NCBI GenBank assembly: GCA_007258455.2
Contig: VDFB02193867.1
Location: forward strand, 530,196,863 to 530,260,862
DNA: 64,000 nt
Reading direction: 5' to 3'
Source of the DNA: Sequoia sempervirens
Taxonomy: Eukaryota > Streptophyta > Pinopsida > Cupressales > Cupressaceae
Shown here: positions 49,227 through 60,708 of the stretch, one piece after another
Layout of the letters: every line of letters begins with the position of its first letter
Numbering within the stretch: the first letter of the stretch is position 1
Translations under genes and position numbers: made by a program
Notes under the pieces: generated by a model
What the model was told of the DNA's origin: nothing
Database searches by the model: none
The model's input: the letters and a program-made list of their open reading frames with translations, nothing else

Positions 49227-50079
49227 AATAGGATTATATATTCTCTTATTTTCCTCTTTATATTTTTTTGTTAACTTTCAAATTAGTTATTTTTTCTTTT
49301 ATCCTTTGGGAACTTTTGATTTCCATGTCACCTCGTTTTGATCTCCTATTTAGTTAATCATGGTTTACAATCTATCATTTTACATTCTATTTTTTCTCTA
49401 CATTTTGATGATAGATCATGAAATGTGATCCAAAATATTAATGAAAAAAATATTATGAAATTAAATCTAAAAAAATCAATATCCAACATTATAAATAATA
49501 AATAACTTCAAACTAATTATTCTCCAATTTTTTAGGCAAATATTGAAAAAAATATTGATATATAATGCCTAAAGAATGGAGTTCATCCCTAAAGATGTGC
49601 ATTATAATGTTTAAGATCTAATATTGAGATAGTAGGAGGCTCCTAGATATTCTAAAAACATTTTATTAATGAATGGAAATTAATTTGGGTCTTTGTCTTT
49701 GTGTTACCCACCATTCTCACTTGACCATTCTTGATAAACCACGTCGAGTCCCATGGCCGTGGGTTTTGAAAAGATCTTGGATAAAATAATGTGTATTTGT
49801 GGTCACTCAGCTAAATTATTTATGGGCACTGACTCTAGCACATGTATCAAAATGTTTATCGTTTGAACTGTGTACAGTTTTTTTTCTTTGTTGTCTCAAA
49901 TATTGAAAGGTGTATCAAAATGTTTATCGTTTGAATTGTGTACAGTTTTTTTCATTGTTGTCTCAAATATTGAAGGTGTGTCAGTCATGTGAAAAAAGTT
50001 TATTGAATGTATTGTAGTTTATAGGAATCCGAATTGTAGTTTATAGAAAACTATCGGATTTCTGCAGTATAAAAAAAAT
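49227..50079. other. AT-rich upstream region of the antimicrobial peptide locus
   Basis: No gene. It includes a 69-bp tandem duplication at 49843-49979 with the phrase TATCAAAATGTTTATCGTTT and TCTCAAATATTGAA. Confidence 0.6.
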
Positions 50080-50189
50080 CACAATTAATAAATAATCTAT
50101 CGATCAGTCCCTTGCTCGCTTCGAAGCGTCACTCAAAATCACAATTAATGATCTATCGATCAGTCCCTTGCTCGCTTGGAAGCGTCACT
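50080..50189 (+). repeat. tandem duplication of about 55 bp
   Basis: Units at 50080-50133 and 50140-50189 share ATCTATCGATCAGTCCCTTG and CTCGCTT-GAAGCGTCACT. The second leads straight into a block of higher GC. Confidence 0.9.
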
Positions 50190-50560
50190 CGCTTGACTCA
50201 GTTGAGAAGACCACTATTCCTTGGTTTGGTTCCTGGCCACTCCATTCTACTGGATCTTCCGGAGGGCTATTCCATTTTGAACCGGTTGGTCCTTTCTCTG
50301 GGCTGCTGTGTTCATGGAGGGTGTTCAGGACGGGTGAAATAGGATCCGTACCTAGGATCCAGTCAGTTGTCACATCCGAACCACCTACCTTAATTTGAGA
50401 AGGATTTGCCCAAAACTCATGTCGACAAGCGCCTTTTCTTCCAGTCGTTTACTTGGACCCCGGTGACCCAAATGTAACGGGAAGAGGGTATGGAAAGGAC
50501 TGTGCCGCAGGGGTCAACTGAATAACATGAGATTGAGATAGATGCTTCGGAAACACGGCT
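50190..50560. other. GC-richer block, possible organelle-derived insertion
   Basis: Base composition and style differ from both flanks: phrases such as GACCCCGGTGACCCAAATGT and GGATCCGTACCTAGGATCC, and few A/T runs. It resembles plant mitochondrial spacer DNA, but I cannot match a specific mitochondrial gene, and it could equally be the 5' region of the neighbouring gene. The short frames in it are not convincing. Confidence 0.3.
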
Positions 50561-50762
50561 AAAAGAATGTTTTCAAAACTTTGAAAGTAGTTGGGTTTCG
50601 ACTTCCTTCCTTCAAAAACTGGTTGCACATCTATCTTTTATAGAAATTATGTGGTTCTTAATATAATTAATAGTTCTGTATCCAGTAGATGCACAGTTTC
50701 TTCTCTGAATACAACGCACAACTCCTCCAGTAGTACAGTAAGCCTTGTTCTGTATAACTACA

Positions 50763-51092
50763 ATGAATTGTAAAGTTATGAAGAAAAGCAGTGCTTTGAA
50801 ATGCATAGGTCTATTGTTGGTATGGCTTTTGTTTGTAAAGTCTTGTGTGGGTAGTCATTTTACTGTATGGGAAGGGCCAGGGTGTAACAAGGCTGCCCGT
50901 TACTATAAATGTGGGTGTTCTAACATAAGCAGCAACTTTCATGGAGGATATGTGTTTGTATACCAAGAACAGACTGGCGACGCTTATAATACTGGTAATT
51001 GTGAAGGCCAACCACACACTACCTTTTATGGCAATCTCCTTGACGGCGGCTGCAGCAGTTTTGGCTGGAATAGCTTCTTCATTCAGTGCTGA
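50763..51092 (+). CDS. MiAMP1-type antimicrobial peptide precursor
   Basis: A 109-codon intact frame. The first ATG is at 50763 and a second at 50778; the latter directly precedes a typical signal peptide (MKKSSALKCIGLLLVWLLFV, processing likely after KSCVG). The mature part of about 79 residues begins SHFTVWEGPGCN and ends FGWNSFFIQC, and has six cysteines (GPGC, YYKCGC, GNC, GGC, IQC), enough for the three disulfides of the MiAMP1 greek-key fold. The family is secreted and inhibits fungi and some bacteria in seeds and conifer tissues. No intron is visible. An AATAAA signal lies at 51237-51242. It is the only intact host-type gene in the window. Confidence 0.93.
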   Translation: MNCKVMKKSSALKCIGLLLVWLLFVKSCVGSHFTVWEGPGCNKAARYYKCGCSNISSNFHGGYVFVYQEQTGDAYNTGNCEGQPHTTFYGNLLDGGCSSFGWNSFFIQC

Positions 51093-51154
51093 TAATGGCG
51101 TTTTCTCTGTCTTTGTTCGCTTCTAGAGTTGAATCAGGTTTTGCGTCGTCTTTA

Positions 51155-51440
51155 TGATTTGTATCTGGCCTGGTGTGTTAAATTCAGGTCAGAATTGCAT
51201 CAGGATCTGTACATCGTCTGCTAATCTGACAGTATGAATAAACTGAGTGTTTTCTGCAACTTTGGCTGTGTTTATTATCAGAGAAATTGAGCCAGGATTT
51301 GTATCTGGTCTAGTTTGTATTGATCTTTATGATTTGCATCTGACCTTGTTTGTTTAATTAAGGATTTGTATCTGGTCTTTTTGTTTGACATGAATTACTC
51401 TTAAATCTAGTAAGACTTGTATCTAGCCTTCGTGACTGAG
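51155..51440 (+). repeat. degenerate repeat downstream of the antimicrobial peptide gene
   Basis: GATTTGTATCTGGTCTAGTT-type phrases recur at about 51157, 51295, 51335, 51362 and 51413, roughly every 30-50 bp after the first. They begin within the probable 3' UTR and continue past the AATAAA. Confidence 0.7.
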
Positions 51441-54400
51441 AGGTATCTCTCTGGTTAAATTAGTATTTGCCCTTTATGATTGGGGGATGATTTCTAGGTG
51501 AAATTTCTGGAGGATTGATATAATTGAGGTTTTTAAGTTATATTTATTTAAAACGTGATCTATATAATTGAGATACAGATCATTGATGTTGCTGTTATTT
51601 TGCTGTTCTGCAGTTGTTCACTGTAAATTTGTTTATCTTAATAAAATAAAATAAAAATCGAGATATAGATCATAGGGTGCAATTGATTCTAGGAAGATCT
51701 TGTTAGATATATTAATGATAAATATAATTATATAATCTTAATCATAATCATGCCATCAATTGTCAACATTGAAATTTCACATATGTTCATTTCCAAGCTA
51801 CTACCTCCATCTCGATACCTAACAACATAATTACTCATACACTCATTAAAATAATTTATTTTACCTTAATCAATTTACTTTATCAAAATTAAATTTATTA
51901 AATAATATTTATTATTTAATCTACTGTGTCATGAGAGAGACCTTTATAAATCATTTTTCCACAAGTATTCAAATATTAGGATAAATTTAAATAAATATAA
52001 TATCCGCAAGTAATTTAATAAAAATATGATTTACACCTCATAGCCAACCTATTAATAAATATAGTTAAGCAATCTATTAACATTAATTAATCAATTTAGT
52101 TATCTATTAAATCAAAGCAATTAACCCATCAATCTAACTAGTGGATTAAAATAGATAACTACTTAATTAAATGGTATAACTAACTAATTACTTCCATGCA
52201 AGTAGTGAACAACTGCCACCTCTCCACATTTATTCCATCATCGATGAGGGTAAACTCATGATACGAGATAAAATCTTACCCATTCATCTATCTCATTAAA
52301 AATCTATAAATTGAGATAAAGTTATTGTTTTTTATCTTAATTGGAGCAATCACTAAAAAATATGCAAAAAATATTCAATCATTGGCTAGAATGCATCTAT
52401 TTGTCATCAATAGGTATTACACTTTGATTTGAATCATGTGTATTTATGCAATTGTTTTATCTCTATCAGAGATGAGTGTGTACAATTTGGTAAGTTCGAT
52501 GGGATAAGATTTCTTCATTTGGACAACTTTTTATTTTTAGATTTTTTAAGCATTATCATTTGTATTATAGACCATTGATTTGAGGAATTGATGTAGTTGT
52601 TTCCTTCATCAATATTCACGGATGTAAGGTCAAATTGATTAATATATAATGAAAAAAAATTGATGATCTGACAATTTTTTTGCAAATTTTCACCACTCCA
52701 ATATAGAGTTATTTCTAAATTTGTAGATACAACTTGTGTTTGGTTTATGTTTCATTAACTTACCTATATAGAACGGTCTCTACCTCAGAAATAGTGCTTA
52801 AGGTCCATATCCGTACAAGAGGGATCTTTGTATACAATAAATGCTTCAATAATTTTGTGTTACACAATTATTTTGGTATTAAATTAAACATTTTTTACCT
52901 TCGATATTACTTGCAATATTGCCTAAGGATATGTGCATAGAATCAATATTTAATTTCATGTTTAGATTATCGTGTATGATGTTCTTGGTTGGATTTTAAA
53001 GAACTTCGCATGCTATTTTGCAAATCTTCTTTGGCTTGTACACTAATAATAAAATCAAGATGGCCATATGAGTCTAAATAGACCAACTATGGTCCAATAT
53101 TCAACTCAAAGAGCATGTGTTTAAAATCCAAAAAAACATTTCCTCCATATGTCATCCACAAAGGAAATTATTTACAAATACAAGGTGGATCATAAGGTGT
53201 TTGAGTAAAGATTTTTTGGTGCTTTATATTACCTCTAAGTCTATATTCAAACCTCTCAAATGATCATGTTCAAATCATTTGGAAAATATTATTTTAAGTT
53301 TTTATTTTTCTTTGTTGATAATGGATAAGGTTCATACTATAGATAGAAACCATCTCTTGAGTTGTTGAAACAATAATTTGGATTCATCATATAGGTTCGA
53401 GCTTAAACAACACATTATAAGCTTTGACTTGTTTAGGTGGCTCACTTGAATTAATATTCACTTCTTTAGTTGGTCTCACTTATTACTTTGATTTCAGATG
53501 AACCACCTAAGCAAATCAAAACTTAAAGTATGTTGTTCAGGTCAAAATTGATTATAGATATAAACAAATCAACACAATTTATGTCTTCTAATACACATAC
53601 ATAATCCACTATTTTAGTTCTAAAATTAATTTGATGAATCCCCTTTGAAATCATTATCTAATCAAGGTGTATCTTTACAACTATGCAAGCAAACATGGAC
53701 TTGGTGTGATCTAAATAAGATATGGGACTTAAAGAGTAGAAAAAACAATTATATTCATAACCTTAGGTTGAGTAAGAGTTTTTTGTGAGTGGCTTGTGTG
53801 ATAAAATTTACAACTTGTTACTAAATATACAAAATTTATTCATAGCTAAAAGATCATAACTTGCTAATTAATCCCAGCTCCAATCCTAGAAGGCCTTGTT
53901 ATGTTATGAGAAAGAGACATGACCATAACTCTAGTGTGTACCACATGGCTTGCAAACCCAAACATCAAACCTAGAGTCTGCTAATATAAATCAAATAGTC
54001 AATGTTTTAAAAAAAATCAAAGGACTTGAAGCAATTACTAAAATGCCCCTATCATGTATCTTAGAAGGAATATGTTGAATTCCTAACACAAAATCATCCT
54101 CTGTAACTACCATGTGTTCAATACAGGAATGTGTTGGATCAGGTGAGAACACAAAACCTTTACAAGTCATCTTTATCAAATGCCAAACCCAATTCTATGA
54201 CTGAATGAAGAAGAAAATATAAATAGGAATGAATATAATTTTACCTATTTATGCATTTTTAGGGCTTTGCAATTTTGGTTAAACCATGGGGCCTCCCTCA
54301 TTTGTCCTTTAACTACCTAAAATGATGAATATATTAGTTAGCATTCTACCTTTCCCTTATTAGCATTCATAGATGGTTTTCATTGAATGTTATAATTGAA

Positions 54401-55141
54401 AGCACATTTGTAAAGATCATTCATTTGTTTATTGTTATTAATTCATTTTGGGTGTACTTTGAAACTATTTTATCATATATTTGATTTTTGGGTTGGTAAA
54501 ATTAACTTATTTTTTATGTGTTTTGAATGGTGTGTTTTGGTGGTTAGATTCATATAAATAGTACAAATTTTTTACCTTTCTACTATTCATTTTGAATTTC
54601 TCATTTCTATACATTTAAAGAGGTCTAAGCAACCTCAAGAGAAAATATGTCATGACAACAATCATATCATGTGCCCAAGTTGTAGGCCCTAAGATATCAC
54701 ATCATGTAGGGCATCCAAGCTTGAGAGGCAAGTCATAATTTCAATTTATTTTGTATTTATATACATTTTTTCAAGGTTTTCTACGTCCATGGACCCATTC
54801 AAGGTGTTATTATCCAAATTGGGCACTAGCGACCAAAAGGGGCACCATTGTTTGGGATGGGTGCCAACATTCGATATGGGCACTAGGGTCTAGGGGGCAC
54901 ACTAGCATCTTAGGTGCTAGCATTCACAAATTTTGAGTTGAATTTTTTTTATCTCACTTTATGTCAGTTTGACAATGAAGGGGAACTAATGAGTATGCGT
55001 TTCATGTTTGTGCAAGTTTTGTTGGAGATGTAAGAGTATACAAGTGATCACATGTACATGTTATTGTATGATCATGTCCAAACACTTTCACTCTCAAGGT
55101 GGGATAGCTGATAGATTTTAGATTATGGTGGTTTTATACCA
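51441..55141. other. AT-rich intergenic stretch
   Basis: About 3.7 kb with no supported gene, RNA or mobile element. ATTTAATTA-like low-complexity DNA dominates at 51840-52200. A 61-codon frame at 54751-54936 has no recognisable content. Confidence 0.5.
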
Positions 55142-56330
55142 TGCCCAGTATGAAATTTCACGACAAGATGTTGCTGGCACTCATGGAGCGTTAGGATGTG
55201 GATACCTCCACTTTTCATCTTCTAATTGGGGATATTACCATCACATTGGAGGATGTCTATAGGATTCTACAATTTCCCATGCGGGGTGAGACTATACAAA
55301 TGGAGAAGCATCGCAAGACTGAATACATGTTAGCCAACCAGATGGATTATGTGGGTCGTGTGATGCCCAAGCCCACTACCTGGCATGTGTGTGTGTGTGT
55401 GTGTGTGGTGGATGATGCATGTTGATGTTGTTATTTTCATTATCCATCACATTGTGATTATGACCACTACGCTCATGGTAGTAGCAAGGCTCACACCTCC
55501 ATGGGAGCCTCATACACACCATCCAAGCGATGAAGGGTCAATGCACTATCTTCACTTAGGGTGAAGAATGTTGGCCTGGACATCTACCACAACTTAAGGT
55601 GTTATGTGCATTATAAAGCATAGAAAAAGATGACTTGCACCCTCCTCTAGGTGTGAGTATTCAAGCATATTGTGTACATGCAGCCTGTGGAGTTCCTGAT
55701 CAAGCCACAATGGATCCATCCTTGAGCACATGCATACACTTTGAGGAGGCCATGGTAGTTTAATATGATGAGGCCTATAGACATTTTCTAGAGACCAAAT
55801 GTGGTGTTGCATCCCTAGTAAAATCAAACTCATCATCTAGCGAGGATGTAGTAGGATCAACTCTTTGTTAGTAGCCAAGATCACATTATGATACCCTTCT
55901 ACTATGACTAAGTTACCTGATAGTTTGGTCGCGTGCAGGGAGTCCTATGACTCAACTAATATATCTTTGATCATAATGCAACATAACCAATCCTGGAGAT
56001 GTTCCTTGACCTACCACCATCGACATCACATTGAGTGACCTTGATGATGAGGAGACAGACATAGCCCCCATGTCTAGAGTTGATGATGTAGGAGTTAGCA
56101 TTGCATACATGACCTAGTAGATCACCACTCGTCCTATCCCTATGTTTCCTATGGAATATCCCACCAAAAAACCTATGGTTGTGAGCACATCACGATGAGG
56201 AGTTTGAGGAGGGATATGAAAATGAGGGTGATGGTAAGGATGAGGAGGAGCAATCAACACAAAAAACAAGATGACGTCGAGCATAGTGAGAGGAGGATAG
56301 TGGTACCATCGAGCAGAGGCCTAGGTAGTA
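55142..56330 (+). pseudogene. plant mobile domain (PMD) protein remnant
   Basis: The plus strand reads MKFHDKMLLALMER, a stop, DVDTSTFHLLIGDITITLED, VYRILQFPMRG (55155-55290). These are the hallmark phrases of the plant mobile domain (ALVERW, THTFHL, GE-TITLEDV, LLGLPV-G), known both in transposons and in MAIN-like nuclear proteins. A (GT)n microsatellite has expanded at 55385-55407 and ends the frame. Further pieces continue to an acidic tail (EGYENEGDGKDEEEQSTQ near 56210-56260). Several stops make it non-functional. It could be a transposon relic or a dead host paralog. Confidence 0.7.
55385..55407 (+). repeat. (GT)n microsatellite
   Basis: Eleven TG units in the middle of the plant-mobile-domain remnant, giving a short VCVCVCV artefact in translation. 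Confidence 0.95.
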
Positions 56331-56352
56331 TGAGCACTACCTTCCATAATCG

Positions 56353-56702
56353 GGGTATCAATCATTCATGAGTGTGGGGAGTTGAGTGGAGCTGCCACTA
56401 TGGTACCCCCAGCACCACATGCAACCCTAGGTGCAGTCAAAGTTACTATACCTATAGATCCCCATTGGCAATTCAACAATCCATATGAGATTATTTATAT
56501 TTATGTTTTGATTGAGAACACTATATGGGAGGGGTATCAATCATTCATGAGTGTGGGGAGTTGAGTGGAGCTGCAACTATGGTACTCCAAAACCACATGC
56601 AACCCTAGGTGTAGTCAAAGTTACTATACCTACATATCCCCATTGGAAATTCACAATCCAGATGAGATGATTTATATTTATGTTTTCATTGAGAACACTA
56701 GA
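56353..56702 (+). repeat. 178-bp tandem duplication
   Basis: Copies starting GGGGTATCAATCATTCATGA at 56353 and 56531. Both contain GGGAGTTGAGTGGAGCTGC and ACATGCAACCCTAGGTG, differing at scattered positions. It follows the acidic tail of the plant-mobile-domain remnant. Confidence 0.92.
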
Positions 56703-56789
56703 TGTTGCATTTGATTTTGATTTTGATTTATATATGATGAGATTTCTAACTCAATACTTTTTTTTTATTTTTTTAATTGGCACACAGAC

Positions 56790-57283
56790 ATGGCTCAACT
56801 TTGTAGGTCAAATTCATAGCAAAGATGGTCCCTAGTGTACATCTTTGATAGACGTTATAGGCCATAGCACATGGAGGTATTTGAGTGTGTGGTGCAATTG
56901 AGAGACTCATACAAGGAGGGGTTGGTAGAACTCAATTGAGTGATAGCTAAGAGGGGTCAAGCATTGACCAATCTTCAAGCAGTGAGAGCGGTACCAACAC
57001 CCACAATCAACCATCCTCATGTGGTGGCCTTACAAGTAGAGGCAAACAAGTTGTGATCCTAGAGAAGTCGATAGTAGCAACAATACACAGATGCATGGTT
57101 GGAGGAAACAAAGCTTGAGGGTAAGGTTAGAGGCCTACAAGCACAAAGTGGCTCTAGGAGCTACTCATGACCTACTACCTCACAACAATAGTGTTTTATC
57201 TCTCAACCACCACCAGGCCTTGAGGGATCTAGTAGTCATGGACTTAAAAATTGATGAGATTTTGTATATTATTACTGTATTAT
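56790..57283 (+). pseudogene. decayed coding-like tail after the plant-mobile-domain remnant
   Basis: Plus-strand pieces such as MEVFECVVQLRDSYKEGLVE and KRGQALTNLQAVRAVP read as helical protein with several stops. Possibly the C-terminal part of the same dead gene; no domain recognised. Confidence 0.35.
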
Positions 57284-57445
57284 TATAACACACCATATTT
57301 TTTAGAGTGATGATTCTTGTTGTATATCATGTATCATTGTGACACACCACATTTTTTAGAGTGATGATTCTTGTTGTATATCATGTATCATTGTGACACA
57401 CCACATTTTTTTATTGTGGTGGTTTTAGTTGTATATCATGTATCT
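57284..57445 (+). repeat. 53-bp tandem repeat, three copies
   Basis: Units share GACACACCACATTTTTTAGA and TTGTTGTATATCATGTATC. The second and third begin about 57341 and 57394; the first and last are diverged. Confidence 0.88.
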
Positions 57446-57685
57446 TAAAATATGAGTATTATGAGTTTTTGATTGACATATATGTGTTTATGAGATGGTT
57501 TAATTTATATGTTATTTTTGATGTAATTGAAACAATGTGATCTATCAAGTTTAATTAAATACAACAAATATTTGATTATATGAGGAAATTGGCATATATG
57601 GATTAATTAAATGTAACTATGATTTGATTAATCAACCTACAGAGATTGCTTAATAAATACAAAAATGATTTAATTGGTGCATCAT

Positions 57686-58020
57686 TTGTTGGACTAATCA
57701 CCAATGTATCTCTTTGGATTCAAGACATGGACTAACCGTCTCTTATGCATCCGCTTATCTCTAGAGTTTGTATTGAGTGTTAATAGGTTGATCTTTTGGC
57801 ACAATGGTAAACATGTTCCAAAAAATGGCATCAGAGTTGGCTCGCAGGTTTGAATCCCCTCAGGTGACATTGAGGGGGGATTCTTGGACTAATCGCCAAC
57901 GTCTCCCTTCAGATTTGGGACAAGGACTAATTGCCTCCCTTGGATCCGCTTATCTTTGGCATTTGTATCAAGTTTTAACATGTCGATATTTTCGTGCAAT
58001 GGTAAACGTGTTCCAACAGT
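57686..58020 (+). mobile_element. tandem SINE-like units
   Basis: A box TGGCACAATGGT (57797-57808) and B box GGTTTGAATCC (57847-57857) lie 38 bp apart on the plus strand, as in a tRNA-derived SINE head. The body (GGACTAATCGCCAACGTCTC to ATCCGCTTATCT, 57890-57955) also occurs upstream at 57693-57760, and a second head fragment (GCAATGGTAAACGTGTTCCA) lies at 57996-58015. This suggests tail-head-tail-head concatenation. No flanking target duplication was found. Confidence 0.6.
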
Positions 58021-58068
58021 ATTGGTCATATGTTATTAAATTAGATGAATCATGTGATCTAATTAAAA

Positions 58069-58325
58069 GGGTGATCCCACAATACTAGTTTACAATTTTT
58101 GGCCAAACTGGACATTGAACTAATTTTTTTTAACTAAATCTTCACTTTCGGGAACCTATAGTGGCTAAACCATGAGGAATTCGAAGATGGTGCAAACTAG
58201 TGATTTGTGACATTTTTTCTGTAGATTCTAAAAAAAAATTCAAAAAAAATTGAATCAGATTGCACTTCTTTTTCAATCTCCTTTGAAAACTATTTTTTAA
58301 TAGTAAACACCATTTTTAGAGATGA
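58069..58325 (+). mobile_element. left-end fragment of the inverted-repeat element at 60709
   Basis: Starts GGGTGATCCCACAATA and follows the first 250 bp of 60709-61796 closely, including CTGTAGATTCTAAAA and TTGCACTTCTTTTTCAATCT. No right end is present, so it is a truncated copy. Confidence 0.8.
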
Positions 58326-58836
58326 GTGCAATGGTATCATGCAAGCACAAGCAACATGCATGTGCTAGGTGTCACAACCTATGTGTGTAGATATCCTAAG
58401 ATTAGGGCGGTGCCAAATATGAATCATAAAGATAAGGGTACTCTTGGAATAATCTCTTCTCTAATAGTACCAATTTATGCAATATAATGCCATCATATTA
58501 ATTTAAATCTATAAAATGAGAGTACATGACTTATTAACAAAAGCCTAAAGATTTTTATTATCACTATCAATAAAAAATTGCATGATATAAACTAATAGGT
58601 ATTAAAATTCTATTGCTACATCTTTATGTTTCTGATAAGGTAAGCAACATTTATAAGGTGTTGTACCCTTCACATGAAAAAGCCCTCAGGGCCAAAAGAA
58701 AACAAGAGCCACAGGGGCCTGGCAGGATAGGCCAAAAGGCCACTCATAGAAACAGCTAACAGACAGTTGTCGAACAACAAACAAGGACTAGACAACCCTA
58801 GAACCTTAGGGGACTAATTATCTGACTCCCTTAACC
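58326..58836. other. stretch without supported genes
   Basis: No gene seen. From 58670 the DNA becomes less AT-rich and probably belongs to the 3' side of the LINE ORF1 fragment; the ORF2 expected there is absent. Confidence 0.45.
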
Positions 58837-59821
58837 CTAGGTCATGAAGAAGTGAGATTTGGGGAGTCCCTTCTTCTTCCTCAACTCAATAGACCAGGAA
58901 AGCTCAAATTTGAAGTCCACCAAGCAAGGTGAGAGGAGCAAATCCTCAACAGCCACCACGGGCAAAGATCCACCATGCAACGAGGGAGCGGACAGCGTAG
59001 AAGAGGATTCAGGAGCAATCAAAGGACCAATAGAGGCAATCAAAGAGGGATGGATAGGCTCTGCCTAAACAACGATAGCAGTTTGAGGCAACAATGGTTC
59101 CACAAAAGGGATGGCCAGAAGAGAAGCCTGGAAAGACTCAGACTCCTTGGAAGCTAAGGAAGGGTCACACTCCATAGAGGAACCATCTGAAGGGGGAGAA
59201 CCAACCATGAGATGGTTCGCAACAACATCCTTCCAACAAGTAGTAGCGCCCTTGCGGCGAGCAAGAGGACAACCAGAGGCCAAATGACCAGTAGAGAAAC
59301 ACCTCTTGCACCAAAAGGGGAGGCCCTCATAATCCAGCAGCTACGTCCAAGGTATGTCCTCCACCAACAAAACCACATCACCATGGAGAGGTTTGGAGGT
59401 GTCCACATTAACTTACATACGAGCCACCATAGTATGCCCTAGATCCTGAGTCGTAGAGTCCACCTCCAGAAAGTCGCCAATGGTGTTGTCGATAGTCTCA
59501 AAACAAGAATCCTCCCAAAATTGGATAGGAAGATTCGACAATCGGACCCAAACTGGTCCAATATTAAGTGGCTTCGTAAGAGGATTGAAAGAGTGAGACT
59601 AAGGCCTAATGGACAGCGAATGAATGCCCTACATCCACCCCTATCCAACACATAATCCTGCTTAGTAGAAGAAATGAAGGTTTCCAAGAAGAACCCCCTT
59701 GCACTGGGATAGAGCTCAATCTTCCCAGAGACACTAGGCTTCCAAGAGCTAGAAACCAACTCATGGAGATCTAGGAGGGAGGGCCACAAGCCATTAAACC
59801 TGCAGACCACTCCCTGTTTCA
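58837..59821 (-). pseudogene. LINE ORF1 (DUF4283 plus zinc knuckle) remnant
   Basis: On the minus strand a frame from 59821 reads FNGLWPSLLDLHELVSSSWK, then SARGFFLETF. After a shift near 59590-59640 it reads NIGPVWVRLSNLPIQFWEDS, and after another stop YEGLPFWCKRCFSTGHLASG followed by CP (about 59265-59335). The last is a C-x2-C-x4-H-x4-C knuckle. Domain order and wording match ORF1 of plant L1-type LINEs, an RNA-binding protein. The N-terminal side is cut off at 59821 by the copia LTR. No ORF2 endonuclease or reverse transcriptase follows. Confidence 0.75.
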
Positions 59822-59826
59822 AATAG

Positions 59827-60290
59827 TGTTAGGATTAGAAAGCATATATCTAACAGTTAAGTGAAAATTTGATCAATAAAATAGAGAAATAAAATACAAA
59901 AAATTATAGCAGAAACAAGACAACACAGAGAATTTAACGTGGTTCACCTAATCTAGGCTACATCCACAAAACCGCAGCCATCCAATTATTTTATTATCCA
60001 ATGTAAAACATATTACAATCTCGCTAATAATTCCCTACTACAACCCCCATCCAAACCACTTATAACAATCCTTTTAGAAGCTTCTAGAATTAGAGTTTTA
60101 CAAAGTCATTTTTTTTCCTTTTTCGGCGTTTTTTCCTTTTTTGGTGACGACGCAAAAATAAAACAAGAAAAAAAAGTTCTCGGGAGCTGCCGCCCCTAAA
60201 CCCCCACCCAGGGCCCGGCCCAGCCCTGAACCCCAAGAAGGATACATGAAGAGTGTACAGTATAGCATGATCAGTCGCCACATACCAACA
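59827..60290 (-). repeat. copia 3' LTR
   Basis: 464 bp. In element sense it starts TGTTGGTATGTGGCGACTG and ends TATATGCTTTCTAATCCTAACA, giving TGTT/AACA ends typical of copia. It contains the GC-rich GGGCCGGGCCCTGGG patch seen in many plant copia LTRs and the phrase AACGTGGTTCACC in plus sense near 59937. Confidence 0.85.
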
Positions 60291-60304
60291 ATTTCCCACT
60301 TGGA
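60291..60304 (-). other. copia polypurine tract
   Basis: CCAAGTGGGAAAT immediately precedes TGTTGG in element sense, the usual copia layout. A second GGAGACTGATC-type repeat lies just upstream at 60340-60352. Confidence 0.7.
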
Positions 60305-60708
60305 GACTAATCAGGCTCCACACCAAACAATATCTCACTTGGAGACTGATCCTAGATGACAACGCTACACTTATAGCTCCCACTGGAAATAAGCACCTTG
60401 GACCCTATTGCCATGTTATACTTGAATTCAACCTTGAAGGCCAATTGAAGCTGAAGAGGAGCTCAGCTTCTCTCGTGTCACTGCCTTCGTAAACATAACC
60501 ACTGGATTAGCATCTGTATGTATCTTTTCTAGCTTGACCTGTCCATCCTCCAACACTGACCGAATGAAATGATATCTCAACTATATGTGTTTTGTTTTAG
60601 AATGCAAGGAAGAATTCTTTACAAGATGTATAGCACTCTGGCTATCCGTAAACAAGTAATTTTCAGCCTATTTTTTTCTCAACTCTTCCATGAAAAGTTT
60701 CAACCATA

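Noticed and set aside
59154..59442. Alternative open frames on both strands over the zinc-knuckle region
   Set aside because: The frame with the C-x2-C-x4-H-x4-C motif explains the region; the others are shadows.
60090..60383. 97-codon minus frame over the copia LTR
   Set aside because: Runs through LTR ends and GC-rich patch; no protein resemblance.
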